25,633 bases of DNA from DASYRM01 sp036004405 (lineage in GTDB: Bacteria; Acidobacteriota; Vicinamibacteria; Vicinamibacterales; UBA2999). The notes below the pieces were generated by a model. That model did not search any database and was not told where the DNA came from. It saw nothing but the letters and a program-made list of their open reading frames with translations. The translations under genes and the position numbers were made by a program. The stretch lies in the NCBI GenBank assembly GCA_036004405.1, contig DASYRM010000209.1, positions 1 to 25,633 of the forward strand. Reading direction: 5' to 3'. Each line of letters begins with the position of its first letter. Position 1 is the stretch's first letter. Positions 16,064 through 23,283 of this stretch are shown piece by piece.

Positions 16064-16612
16064 CTACGAATCGATGCCCGGGATATTGCCGGCGCGCTCG
16101 CGGTAGTTCTTGAACGCCTCGTTCGTGAAGCGCTCGACCGCCGCCATGTAGCGATCGCTTGATCCGAGGTGCGCGGCGCCATAGCCGGCGTTGCGCAGCA
16201 CGCCGTCGAGGTCGGTGGACGAGTACTCCACCCCCATCGACTGCGCGTAGCCGCGCAGCCGCCGCTCGAGCTCGGACACGTCCAGGCGATCGCGCAGGGT
16301 GACCTCGCGGTCGTTGTACGCGGAGTCCTCCGCGGTGAGGTCGTTGGAGAGCTGCTCGAGACCTTGGAGGCTGGCGTCCTTCCACAGGCTCGACGGCGAA
16401 GTGGACGCCGTGGCCGCGGGCATCAGCTGCGTCGCGGTTGCGGTGGCCGGCGCGGGCGTCGACGTGGGCGTCGACGTGCTCTTGGCGCTCTCGCGAACCA
16501 CGCGCTCGAGCAGGTCGACGAAGGCGGCCTTGATGTCCTTCTGAACCGCGGACCCACCTGGAATCTGGTTGACGAGGTTGTCGATGGCGGCCGTGTCGAT
16601 GCCGTTGATCAC
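16064..16612 (-). CDS. Protein of unknown function with a Thr/Ala/Pro-rich linker
   Basis: 182 aa starting at GTG 16612, chosen because GGAGGG lies seven bases upstream. Residues 1-43 form a helical segment (DTAAIDNLVNQIPGG, AFVDLLERVVRES). A linker of Ser/Thr/Pro/Ala repeats (STSTPTSTPAPATATATQ) follows. The C-terminal half (about 78-182) is helical and charged (TLRDRLDVSELERRL, ERFTNEAFKNYRERAG). No signal peptide, membrane segment or cysteine. I do not recognise the family. It is convergent with the secreted protein, with only two bases between the stops. Confidence 0.7.
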   Translation of the reverse strand: MINGIDTAAIDNLVNQIPGGSAVQKDIKAAFVDLLERVVRESAKSTSTPTSTPAPATATATQLMPAATASTSPSSLWKDASLQGLEQLSNDLTAEDSAYNDREVTLRDRLDVSELERRLRGYAQSMGVEYSSTDLDGVLRNAGYGAAHLGSSDRYMAAVERFTNEAFKNYRERAGNIPGIDS

Positions 16613-16745
16613 TGGGATGCCCTCCGGCCGCAGCTGTCGCAACTCGAGTGCCCGGCTTGAATTGCACGGCACCGCGCACCACGGCGTGCTGGAGACAGGC
16701 TTTGTGATGTCGGCGTGCCGGCCAGGGGCACGAACCGGCGGCAGT

Positions 16746-16824
16746 CCTACTTGACGGGCCGCCTTCACTGAAGGCGGCCCCCACGACCCTACTTGACGGG
16801 CCGCCCGAAGGCGGCTCCCACGAC
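16746..16824. repeat. Imperfect tandem duplication of the oxidoreductase gene 3' end
   Basis: Unit A (16746-16787, 42 bp) and unit B (16788-16824, 37 bp) are adjacent direct repeats. They are identical except for TTCACT in A versus C in B and one C/T change. Unit B is the functional end of the oxidoreductase gene, including its TAG. Unit A is a second copy just past the stop and contains its own TAG. Confidence 0.85.
16756..16780 (-). terminator. Hairpin downstream of the oxidoreductase gene
   Basis: GGGCCGCCTT and AAGGCGGCCC make a perfect 10-bp stem with a 5-base loop, inside duplication unit A and just past the stop at 16789. The extra bases that distinguish unit A from unit B supply this longer, perfect stem. 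No T-run follows. Confidence 0.5.
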
Positions 16825-18024
16825 GTACGACGAGAGGTGGTCGATCACGTCGCGGGCGTCGTCCTCGATCCCGTGAATGAAGGTGGATTTGCGGCGGCGC
16901 AGCACGGGCAGGCCGAGCGCGTACAGCCCCGGACTGTCCACGACTCCGCCGTCGTGGCGCAGATGGCCTTTGTCGTCGATCACCGGCACGGCCAGCCAGT
17001 GGTAGTCGGGACGGTAGCCGGTCGCCCAGACGATCGAACGGATGCGCCCGTCGCGCAGATCGAGCTGCAGCGGCGACGACTCGGGCACGCGCGTGGGCTC
17101 GAAGCGCTCCGGCGCGCCCAGGTCCACCTCGCAGGCGTGCGTCGCGGCCCACTCGTCGAAGGTGTTGAGGAGCCGCTCCATCTTCAGGTCGGCGAGCGCG
17201 AACAGGTTGCGCAGGCCGCCCGAGAAGAGCGCCCGCCCGTCGCGTACGGCCGAGAGCCGGCCGACGATCTGCACGCCGATCGAGCCGAGAGCGTTGAGGT
17301 CGAGCGTGGTGCGCTTCGGCGTGCCCACGAGCTGTGGCGACGGCAGCCGGCGCGCGCGCGTCAGATCGTCAATCTCGTCGTAGCGCTGGTTCCACACCCC
17401 CGATCGATCCATCCACCAGAGCACATCGCGGCCGCGGTAGGTACGGGGCAGTCGCACGTGTTCCCCGACGGAGATCGTGACGGGCCGCCCGGACTGATGG
17501 ATCTCGGAGGCCAGCTGCAGTCCGGTGGCCGATGGTCCCACCACCAGCACGCCGCCGTCGGGCAGGTCGGCAGGGTTGCGGTAGTCGAAGGTGGTGAACT
17601 GGGCGATCGACGGCGGCAGCGCCGAACGCAGGGCCGGCACGCTCGGCCGGTTGCAGGCGCCGCTCGCAATCACCACGCAGCGGCCGTGCAGCTCACCCGT
17701 GCTGGTGACGAGGCGATACCCGTCGCCGTCGCGTGTGACGGACGTCACCGTGGTGCCGGTGCGAACCGGGGCCTGTGTCAGCGCCGCGTAGCGGGCGATG
17801 AAGTCGGCCACCTCGCCGGCCGTCATGTAGCCGTCGGGGTCGGGACCCTCGTAGGCGTGGCCCGGCAGGCGGCTCTGCCAGTTGGGCGTCAGCAGCCGAA
17901 GCGAATCCCAACGCTCGCGCCGCCACGAGTTGGCCACCTCGCCGCGTTCCAGCACGACATGATCGATCGACCGGTCGGCGAGGACGCGGGAGGCGGCGAG
18001 GCCGGCATGGCCGGCCCCGATCAC
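16789..18024 (-). CDS. FAD/NAD(P)-dependent monooxygenase-like oxidoreductase (CzcO/FMO type)
   Basis: 411 aa from GTG 18024. Residues 3-8 GAGHAG are the FAD-binding dinucleotide fold, followed by ERWDSLRLLTPNWQS, typical of the CzcO-like family. A second nucleotide fold, VVGPSATGLQLASEI, should bind NADPH, and WATGYRPDYHWL is the family's ATG motif. The Baeyer-Villiger/FMO fingerprint is degenerate (QFTTFDYRN where FxGxxxHxxxY is usual), so monooxygenase activity is not assured. The start is a problem: GTG 18024 leaves almost nothing before the FAD motif, while the natural N-terminus would begin near an ATC that overlaps the OsmC stop (TAATC, 18045). No ATG, GTG or TTG exists there. Probably co-transcribed with the OsmC gene. 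Confidence 0.82.
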   Translation of the reverse strand: MIGAGHAGLAASRVLADRSIDHVVLERGEVANSWRRERWDSLRLLTPNWQSRLPGHAYEGPDPDGYMTAGEVADFIARYAALTQAPVRTGTTVTSVTRDGDGYRLVTSTGELHGRCVVIASGACNRPSVPALRSALPPSIAQFTTFDYRNPADLPDGGVLVVGPSATGLQLASEIHQSGRPVTISVGEHVRLPRTYRGRDVLWWMDRSGVWNQRYDEIDDLTRARRLPSPQLVGTPKRTTLDLNALGSIGVQIVGRLSAVRDGRALFSGGLRNLFALADLKMERLLNTFDEWAATHACEVDLGAPERFEPTRVPESSPLQLDLRDGRIRSIVWATGYRPDYHWLAVPVIDDKGHLRHDGGVVDSPGLYALGLPVLRRRKSTFIHGIEDDARDVIDHLSSYVVGAAFGRPVK

Positions 18025-18044
18025 GACAGCGGTGTGGTGCTCGA

Positions 18045-18599
18045 TTACGCGACCTCGACGGTGACGTTCACCGGGTTGGTGATGATGTCGTAGACCGCCG
18101 AGCGCTTCTGCGACTGCGCGACGATGGCTTCGATTTCTTTGCGGGGTGCGTCGGCGTCGATCTTGAACGTCACCTTGATGTCGTCGTAGCCGTTGCGGAC
18201 CTCGCTGTCCATCCCGAGGATGCCGCGGATGTCCATCTGGCCTTCGAGCTGCGACTCCACCGAGTTGAGCTGCACGCCGCGGTTCTGCGCCACGGCGGCG
18301 ATGCCGGCCGTGAGGCAGCTGGCCAGCCCGACCAGGACGTACTCGATCGGCGTGATGCCGCGATCCTCGGCGGCGAAGATCTCCGGGTGATCGGCCTCGA
18401 AGCTCGTCTCGGTTTTGTGGGACTGCTCCTGGCCGAGGCCGAAGAAGCCCTTCACGTTGGTCTTGCTGTACGTGCCCGTCTGCCACTTGCAGGTCGCCCG
18501 CCAGGTGAACGCAGTCGCTCCGGGTGCACCCTTGAGTGCCTCGCGAGCGTCGAGCAGTGCCTGGACGTTGACGCCGTTGTTTGCCAATGCCATAGCCAT
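18045..18599 (-). CDS. OsmC-family protein with a single conserved cysteine
   Basis: 184-aa OsmC/Ohr superfamily protein. Classical members reduce organic hydroperoxides with a two-cysteine centre. Here the helix cysteine is present (Cys95 in GLASCLTAGIA), and the TPIEYVLVGLASC block is typical. The position of the second, resolving cysteine reads AQSQKRSAVYD with no Cys, as in YhfA-like subgroups, so a standard peroxidase cycle is doubtful. Cys37 (TCKW) is the only other cysteine noted. The start at ATG 18599 is set by GGGAGGG seven bases upstream; a second ATG is two codons later. It precedes the flavin oxidoreductase with essentially no gap and is divergent from metX. Confidence 0.88.
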   Translation of the reverse strand: MAMALANNGVNVQALLDAREALKGAPGATAFTWRATCKWQTGTYSKTNVKGFFGLGQEQSHKTETSFEADHPEIFAAEDRGITPIEYVLVGLASCLTAGIAAVAQNRGVQLNSVESQLEGQMDIRGILGMDSEVRNGYDDIKVTFKIDADAPRKEIEAIVAQSQKRSAVYDIITNPVNVTVEVA

Positions 18600-18693
18600 G
18601 GCGATTCCCTCCCGAACATAACGCGACATTCCAGTGCCGACCCCGCACAAGGGGCGGTCGGGCGCGAAAGGCCCGGATCATATAACGCCCCGA

Positions 18694-18720
18694 TTGACGC
18701 CGCTGAACCGGGGCTATGAT
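18694..18720 (+). promoter_or_regulatory. Sigma70-type promoter of metX, apparently leaderless
   Basis: TTGACG (18694-18699), a 15-base spacer and TATGAT (18715-18720) match the housekeeping consensus at 5 of 6 positions each, though the spacer is short. The expected transcription start, 6-8 bases past the -10, falls at or beside the ATG at 18728, so the mRNA would carry no leader. A 6-bp dyad GCCCCG/CGGGGC (18687-18692 and 18709-18714) brackets the -35 and could be an operator. Confidence 0.55.
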
Positions 18721-18727
18721 GGCCCGC

Positions 18728-19933
18728 ATGGCGACGCAGGCGGCCAAAACCGCGGGTTCGGCCGGGGTGGTCGAAACCCGGTTCCTCGATCTGCCCAAGC
18801 CGATCCAGCTCGACTGTGGTCGCACGCTGGCGCCGGTGCGCGTCGCTTACGAAACCTACGGCACGCTGTCGCCGGCCCGCGACAACGTCATCCTCGTCTG
18901 CCACGCGCTCAGCGGCGATGCCCATGCCGCCGGCATCGCCAAGGTCGCCCCCACCGAGAGCACCCGCGACGGCTTCGCCGCCGCCGATCGCGACGCCGCC
19001 GTGCCGAAGGGGCTCGGCTGGTGGGACGGCATGATCGGGCCGGGCAAGGCGTTCGACACCGACAAGTTCTTCGTCGTTTCCACCAACCTGCTGGGCGGCT
19101 GCCGCGGCACTACCGGGCCCTCGTCGATCAACCCGGCGACGGGGAAGCCGTACGGGTCCGACTTCCCGGTGATCACCGTGGCCGACATGGTGCGGACCGA
19201 ACGCGCGGTGCTCGACGAGCTCGGCATCGAGCGGCTGGCCGCGGTGGCCGGCGGATCGCTCGGCGGCATGCAGGCGTTCGAGTGGGCGATCCTCTATCCG
19301 GATCACGTCGACGCCGTGGTGGCGATTGCCAGCACGCACGCGATCCGCGCGCAGGGCGTCGCGTGGAACGCCATCGCGCGCAACGCCATCATGGCGGACC
19401 CGGACTGGCAGGGCGGCCACTACTACGGCAGCGACCGCAAGCCCGACGCGGGCATGGCCGTGGCCCGCATGGTCGGCCACGTGACGTATCTCTCCGCGCA
19501 GTCGATCGGCGAGAAGTTCGGCCGCCGGCTGCAGTTCGCGGACGATATCCGCTACACCGTGACCGATCCGGAGTTCCAGGTGGAGAACTACCTGCGCCAC
19601 CAGGGCGACGCGTTCGTGAAGCGTTTCGACGCCAACACCTATCTCTATACGTCGCGGGCGCTCACCTACTTCGATCTCGCGCGGCAGTACGGCAAGGGCA
19701 GCCTGGCCGAAGCGCTGCGCGGCATGCAGGCGCGCACGCTGCTCATCGCGTTCAGCTCGGATTGGCTCTATCCGCCGGCCGGGTCCGAGGAGATCACGGC
19801 GGCGCTGCGATCGCTCGGCAAGGACGTGGAACTGCACGTCATCGACGCGCCCTACGGTCACGACTGCTTCCTGCTCGAGGAAGCGCGGCAGACCCCGATG
19901 ATTCAGAACTTCCTCGCGCGTCAGCTGGTCTGA
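18728..19933 (+). CDS. metX: Homoserine O-acetyltransferase
   Basis: 401-aa alpha/beta-hydrolase acyltransferase that activates homoserine (with acetyl-CoA, less often succinyl-CoA) for methionine synthesis. Catalytic triad: Ser177 in AGGSLGGMQAFEW, Asp345 in SSDWLYPP and His378 in YGHDCFLLE. CHALSGDAHAAG supplies the oxyanion hole, and NLLGGCRGTTGP is typical of MetX. The length matches the longer MetX forms. Start: ATGs at 18716, 18719 and 18728 are in frame; I prefer 18728 because the first two lie inside the -10 box and no Shine-Dalgarno site is present. Acetyl versus succinyl specificity cannot be read with certainty. Followed 25 bp later by metY. Confidence 0.92.
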   Translation: MATQAAKTAGSAGVVETRFLDLPKPIQLDCGRTLAPVRVAYETYGTLSPARDNVILVCHALSGDAHAAGIAKVAPTESTRDGFAAADRDAAVPKGLGWWDGMIGPGKAFDTDKFFVVSTNLLGGCRGTTGPSSINPATGKPYGSDFPVITVADMVRTERAVLDELGIERLAAVAGGSLGGMQAFEWAILYPDHVDAVVAIASTHAIRAQGVAWNAIARNAIMADPDWQGGHYYGSDRKPDAGMAVARMVGHVTYLSAQSIGEKFGRRLQFADDIRYTVTDPEFQVENYLRHQGDAFVKRFDANTYLYTSRALTYFDLARQYGKGSLAEALRGMQARTLLIAFSSDWLYPPAGSEEITAALRSLGKDVELHVIDAPYGHDCFLLEEARQTPMIQNFLARQLV

Positions 19934-19958
19934 GGCGACCGATCTGGAGCAGATTCCG

Positions 19959-21290
19959 ATGGATTCGTCCCGCCGCCGCGAAGAGCCCCACCAGTTCGGA
20001 TTCGACACGCGCCAGGTACACGCCGGCCAGCGGCCCGACCCGAACACCGGCGCGCGCGCCGTCCCGATCTACCAGACCACGAGCTACGTGTTCGAGGATC
20101 CGGAGTCGGCGGCCGCGTACTTCAACCTGCAGGAATTCGGCAACACCTACTCGCGCATCATGAACCCGACGGTGGCCGTGTTCGAGGAGCGGATGGCGAA
20201 CCTCGAAGGCGGCAGCGGCGCCGTGGGGTTTGCCAGCGGCATTGCCGCGCAGGCTGCGGCGCTCTTCACGATGCTGCAGCCCGGCGACCATGTCGTGTCG
20301 TCGTCGGCGCTCTATGGCGGCACGGTCAACCAGTTCAAGCACCTGCTGCGCAAGATGAACGTCGCGCTGACGTGGGTGAACCCCGACGAACCGGAAGCGT
20401 GGCGCGCCGCCGTCCGCGACAACACCAAGGCGTTCTACGGCGAGACGATCGGCAACCCCGGCGGCAACGTGCTCGACATCGAGGCGCTGGCCGGCATTGC
20501 TCACGCGCACGGCATCCCGCTGATCGTGGACAACACGTTTGCCACGCCGTACCTGTGCCGGCCGATCGAGTGGGGCGCGGACATCGTGGTGCACTCGGCC
20601 ACCAAGTTCATCGGCGGGCACGGCACCAGCATCGGCGGGGTGGTCGTCGAGTCGGGGCAGTTCAACTGGTCCAACGGCCGCTTCCCGGTGATCGCGGAGC
20701 CCTCGCCCGCGTATCACGGCCTGCAGTTCCACGAGACGTTTGGCACCTACGGCTACGTGATGAAGCTGCGGGCCGAAACCCTGCGCGACCTGGGCGCGGC
20801 GATGAGCCCGTTCAACGCGTTCCTGTTCCTGCAGGGTCTCGAGACTCTGTCGCTCCGCATGGAGCGCCACGTGGAGAACAGCCGCCGGGTGGCCGGTTTC
20901 CTGGCGTCGCACGACCTGGTCTCGAAGGTCACCTATCCCGGGTTGCCAGCCAGCCGCTATCGTGCGCTCGTGGACAAGTATCTGCCGCGCGGCGCCGGCG
21001 CCGTGTTCTCGTTCGACCTGCGGGGCGGGCGCGCGGCGGGGCAGGAGTTCATCCGCGGCGTGACCTTGTGGTCGCACCTGGCGAACGTCGGCGACTCGAA
21101 GAGCCTGATCATCCATCCCGCCAGCACCACCCACCGGCAGTTGAACGACGACGAGCTGCGCGCGGCCGGCGTCGGACCCGGCACCATCCGGCTGTCGGTT
21201 GGCATCGAGTCGGTTGACGATCTGCTCTGGGACCTCGAACGCGGATTTGCCCGGGCCGCGGCGCCCGCCGCCAGCGAGGCGGCGGTATGA
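19959..21290 (+). CDS. metY: O-acetylhomoserine sulfhydrylase
   Basis: 443-aa PLP enzyme of the Cys/Met metabolism family. It condenses O-acetylhomoserine with sulfide to give homocysteine, bypassing cystathionine. The PLP lysine is Lys216 in HSATKFIGGHGT. NPTVAVFEERMANLEGG, GETIGNPGG and DNTFATPYLCRP are typical of the long MetY group rather than the shorter MetB/MetC. The full-length C-terminal domain ends with RLSVGIESVDDLLWDLE. A weak GGAG precedes the ATG by about nine bases. It pairs with metX immediately upstream, so direct sulfhydrylation is the inferred route to homocysteine. Its stop overlaps the next gene's ATG. Confidence 0.94.
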   Translation: MDSSRRREEPHQFGFDTRQVHAGQRPDPNTGARAVPIYQTTSYVFEDPESAAAYFNLQEFGNTYSRIMNPTVAVFEERMANLEGGSGAVGFASGIAAQAAALFTMLQPGDHVVSSSALYGGTVNQFKHLLRKMNVALTWVNPDEPEAWRAAVRDNTKAFYGETIGNPGGNVLDIEALAGIAHAHGIPLIVDNTFATPYLCRPIEWGADIVVHSATKFIGGHGTSIGGVVVESGQFNWSNGRFPVIAEPSPAYHGLQFHETFGTYGYVMKLRAETLRDLGAAMSPFNAFLFLQGLETLSLRMERHVENSRRVAGFLASHDLVSKVTYPGLPASRYRALVDKYLPRGAGAVFSFDLRGGRAAGQEFIRGVTLWSHLANVGDSKSLIIHPASTTHRQLNDDELRAAGVGPGTIRLSVGIESVDDLLWDLERGFARAAAPAASEAAV

Positions 21291-21793
21291 GCGCGCAGGC
21301 CAGCGCGGCGCCGTTCGATCTCAAGCCTTATCAGGATCCGCTCACGATCCAGCGCGTGTTGAACCAGGCGAAGACGGTGGCGATCGTGGGGCTCTCGCCG
21401 AACGAGCTGCGGGCCAGCTACTTCGTCGGCTTCTATCTGAAGCGCCACGGCTACACCGTCATTCCGGTGAACCCGCGCGAGAACGGCATTCTTGGCGAGG
21501 CCTGCTACGCGCGTCTCGCCGATGTGCCGGTGGCGATCGACGTCGTCAACGTCTTCCGCGCGCCCGACGCGCTGCCCGGGATTGCCGCCGAAGCCGTGGC
21601 CGCCGGCGCCGGCACGCTGTGGTGCCAGTTCGGCGTCATCAACCAGGAGGGCGCCCGCGTCGCCGAGGCGGCCGGCCTGTCGGTGGTGATGGATCGGTGC
21701 ATCAAGGTCGAGCACGCGCGCTACGCGGGGCGCATGCACTGGCTCGGGTTCAACACCGGGCGCATCACCTCTGTGCGTGGCGGCCTTCAATAG
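21287..21793 (+). CDS. CoA-binding-domain protein (YccU-like)
   Basis: 168-aa single-domain Rossmann protein of the CoA_binding family. The nucleotide-binding start is TVAIVGLSPNELRASYFV (about residues 30-47), followed by the conserved YTVIPVNPRENGILGE and WCQFGVINQEGA. No ligase or catalytic domain is attached. Function is unknown; members are often found beside metY, and a CoA-sensing or sulfur-related role has been guessed. The ATG overlaps the metY stop by four bases (ATGA), so the two are co-translated. Cytoplasmic. Confidence 0.88.
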   Translation: MSAQASAAPFDLKPYQDPLTIQRVLNQAKTVAIVGLSPNELRASYFVGFYLKRHGYTVIPVNPRENGILGEACYARLADVPVAIDVVNVFRAPDALPGIAAEAVAAGAGTLWCQFGVINQEGARVAEAAGLSVVMDRCIKVEHARYAGRMHWLGFNTGRITSVRGGLQ

Positions 21794-21799
21794 GAATCC

Positions 21800-22381
21800 A
21801 TGGCCCAACTTCCGTCGTTTGCCACCCTCGCCAAGAGCTATCCCTACAAGCCACCAGGGTTGTCGCACCGGGTCGAACCCGTTCCGCGTGGCGCGACCGT
21901 GCTCGGCAACCGCGAGCTGATCGAGCGCATCGGCGGCCAGCTGCGGAAGACGCTGACCGCGCTCTACGACGACCTGGATCACATCAACAGCTGCGCCACG
22001 CGTATGAGCTGGTGCCTGAATCACGCCGGCGCGACGCTCGCGAAGACGACGCACGTGCGGACGCTGAAAGGCGGCGACGGCAACCTCTACGTCATCAGCG
22101 CCGACGAGATGATTGCCTACCTGCGTCTGACCTACGGCAAGCCGGTGCTGATCTTCGACGGCGCGAAAGACACCGACCAGGAGTGGCTGGGCACGGTGAA
22201 GCCGCCGATCAAAGGCATCTTCGGCTACGACTGGCAGGGCCCGATCGCCGAGTTCGGCGCGACCGGGCACGTGGACATCGGCCGCCTGCAGGACGCCGAC
22301 GTGAACAACATCAGCGACATCGGCACCGGGGCGTACTTCAACGACGGCCTGATGCGCGTCTATTTCTGGAAGACGAAATGA
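21800..22381 (+). CDS. Tae4-like peptidoglycan amidase (T6SS effector family)
   Basis: 193-aa protein resembling type VI amidase effector 4, an NlpC/P60-like cysteine peptidase that cuts the D-Glu to meso-DAP bond of peptidoglycan. The nucleophile region is INSCATRMSWCLNHAG (Cys65, matching the family's C-x-x-R-M-S), then NLYVISADEMIAYLRL and GKPVLIF, which align well with Tae4 from memory. The catalytic histidine is His157 in TGHVDIG, with Asp165 or Asp167 as the third residue. The usual LWNG after the histidine is absent. No signal peptide, as expected for a protein exported by T6SS or used in the cytoplasm. AGGA lies close upstream of the ATG, six bases after the CoA-binding gene. No T6SS structural gene is in the window. 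Its stop overlaps the start of the putative immunity gene. Confidence 0.72.
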   Translation: MAQLPSFATLAKSYPYKPPGLSHRVEPVPRGATVLGNRELIERIGGQLRKTLTALYDDLDHINSCATRMSWCLNHAGATLAKTTHVRTLKGGDGNLYVISADEMIAYLRLTYGKPVLIFDGAKDTDQEWLGTVKPPIKGIFGYDWQGPIAEFGATGHVDIGRLQDADVNNISDIGTGAYFNDGLMRVYFWKTK

Positions 22382-22740
22382 AGGCCGCGCTCCTGCGCGG
22401 CCTCGGCGCCACGGCGCTGGTGGCCGCGTGCGCGCCGGCCGCCACCGAGACACAGGGCCGCGAAACGCCCGCGCAGGTGCGACGCATCATCGCGCAGGCG
22501 ATCTGCCTCGCCGAAGCCTATCCGGGCACCGCCATCGCGGCCGACAGCGCCGGAGTCGTGGCCGTCTATCAGGGCGCACTTGGCACCGTCACGGCTCGCG
22601 ACGTGGCGGCGGTGCGGGCGATGGCGAAGGAGGCGAAGCCGTCGGCGCCGACGCCGGTCGGCGATCGCAACTTCGCCATTGCCCGGTGCGTGCTCTTTGC
22701 CGAGCGCGTGGACGTGGCCCGGGCGCTCGGCGAGCGCTAG
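22378..22740 (+). CDS. Tai4-like immunity lipoprotein, partner of the amidase
   Basis: 120-aa protein. The N-terminus has a basic start, a short hydrophobic stretch and a lipobox LVAAC (Cys19), so it is predicted to be lipidated and face the periplasm, where an incoming amidase would act. The mature part is helical with two cysteines, AICLAEAYPG and ARCVLFAER, a layout like Tai4 (type VI amidase immunity 4). YQGALG and FAIARCVLF correspond to conserved parts of that small family as I remember it. The ATG overlaps the stop of the amidase gene (ATGA), the tight coupling typical of effector and immunity pairs. Small helical proteins are weakly conserved, so the family call rests partly on context. 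Confidence 0.62.
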   Translation: MKAALLRGLGATALVAACAPAATETQGRETPAQVRRIIAQAICLAEAYPGTAIAADSAGVVAVYQGALGTVTARDVAAVRAMAKEAKPSAPTPVGDRNFAIARCVLFAERVDVARALGER

Positions 22741-22743
22741 CTG

Positions 22744-23202
22744 CTAGGACAGTCCGAGCGGCCGCGCGCCGAGCGCGCGGCGCATGTGGGTCGCGCGGTA
22801 GGCGAAGAGCCGCCACGCCAGGAGCAGCGCGCACAACAGCGCGCTCACGAAGTACCACGCCATGTCGGGCACGCCGATGATCACGACGGCCACGCTGCCG
22901 GCCGCGAACATCAGCCCGGCGACGTCGCCGCCGACCGGAATCCGGGACAGGTTGATTTCAGGGACGTTCGTCTGCGGCGCATACGGCAGCGCGCTGGGGT
23001 GCCGCGTGTGCCAGCGGCGGATGAGCACGGCGGCCACGGCGCCGGTGATCGCGCTGGCCACGATGAACGCCTTGAAGAAGAGCCAGCTCGCCAGCAGGAG
23101 CAGGCTGACGAGCAGCACGAGGAACCGGGCGCCCTTCACGTCTCTCGGGGCGCTGACGAGCGGCCGTTCGGCCGGGGGCACTTGCCAGGTCGTGCGGGTC
23201 AT
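22744..23202 (-). CDS. Small integral membrane protein of unknown function
   Basis: 152 aa with two hydrophobic blocks: residues about 27-61 (LVLLVSLLLLASWLFF and AIVASAITG-like segment) and about 95-136 (LMFAAGSVAVVIIG, WYFVSALLCALLLAW), probably four membrane passes. The N-terminus is hydrophilic and the short C-terminus basic (RATHMRRALG). I recognise no family. The start at ATG 23202 is preferred because GAGGTGG precedes it. It has its own near-consensus promoter with an overlapping dyad (listed separately), so it appears to be a singly transcribed, regulated gene. Its stop lies three bases from that of the immunity gene (convergent). Confidence 0.75.
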   Translation of the reverse strand: MTRTTWQVPPAERPLVSAPRDVKGARFLVLLVSLLLLASWLFFKAFIVASAITGAVAAVLIRRWHTRHPSALPYAPQTNVPEINLSRIPVGGDVAGLMFAAGSVAVVIIGVPDMAWYFVSALLCALLLAWRLFAYRATHMRRALGARPLGLS

Positions 23203-23230
23203 GACGCCACCTCGCTTTCCTGTCTGACAT

Positions 23231-23258
23231 ATTGTACTACGACAGTAATACAAGTCAA
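23231..23258 (-). promoter_or_regulatory. Promoter with overlapping operator-like dyad
   Basis: On the minus strand, TTGACT (23258-23253), a 16-base spacer and TACAAT (23236-23231) match the sigma70 consensus at 5 of 6 positions each. An imperfect palindrome, TTGTACTAC-GACA-GTAATACAA (23232-23253; 9-bp arms, one mismatch), fills the spacer and the -10. A repressor bound here would block RNA polymerase. The TAC-rich arms recall BlaI/MecI-type operators, but this is only a resemblance. The AT-rich patch stands out in this GC-rich window. Confidence 0.65.
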
Positions 23259-23283
23259 GTTCCGCCCGGGGCTCTCATTCGGC

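Noticed and set aside
16613..17152. Extension of the 182-aa protein gene upstream of the GTG at 16612
   Set aside because: The longer frame runs antisense or out of frame through the duplicated region and the oxidoreductase gene, and GGAGGG sits just before the GTG.
18600..18727. SAM-type riboswitch before metX
   Set aside because: Only small GC hairpins are visible, and the likely transcription start leaves no leader RNA.
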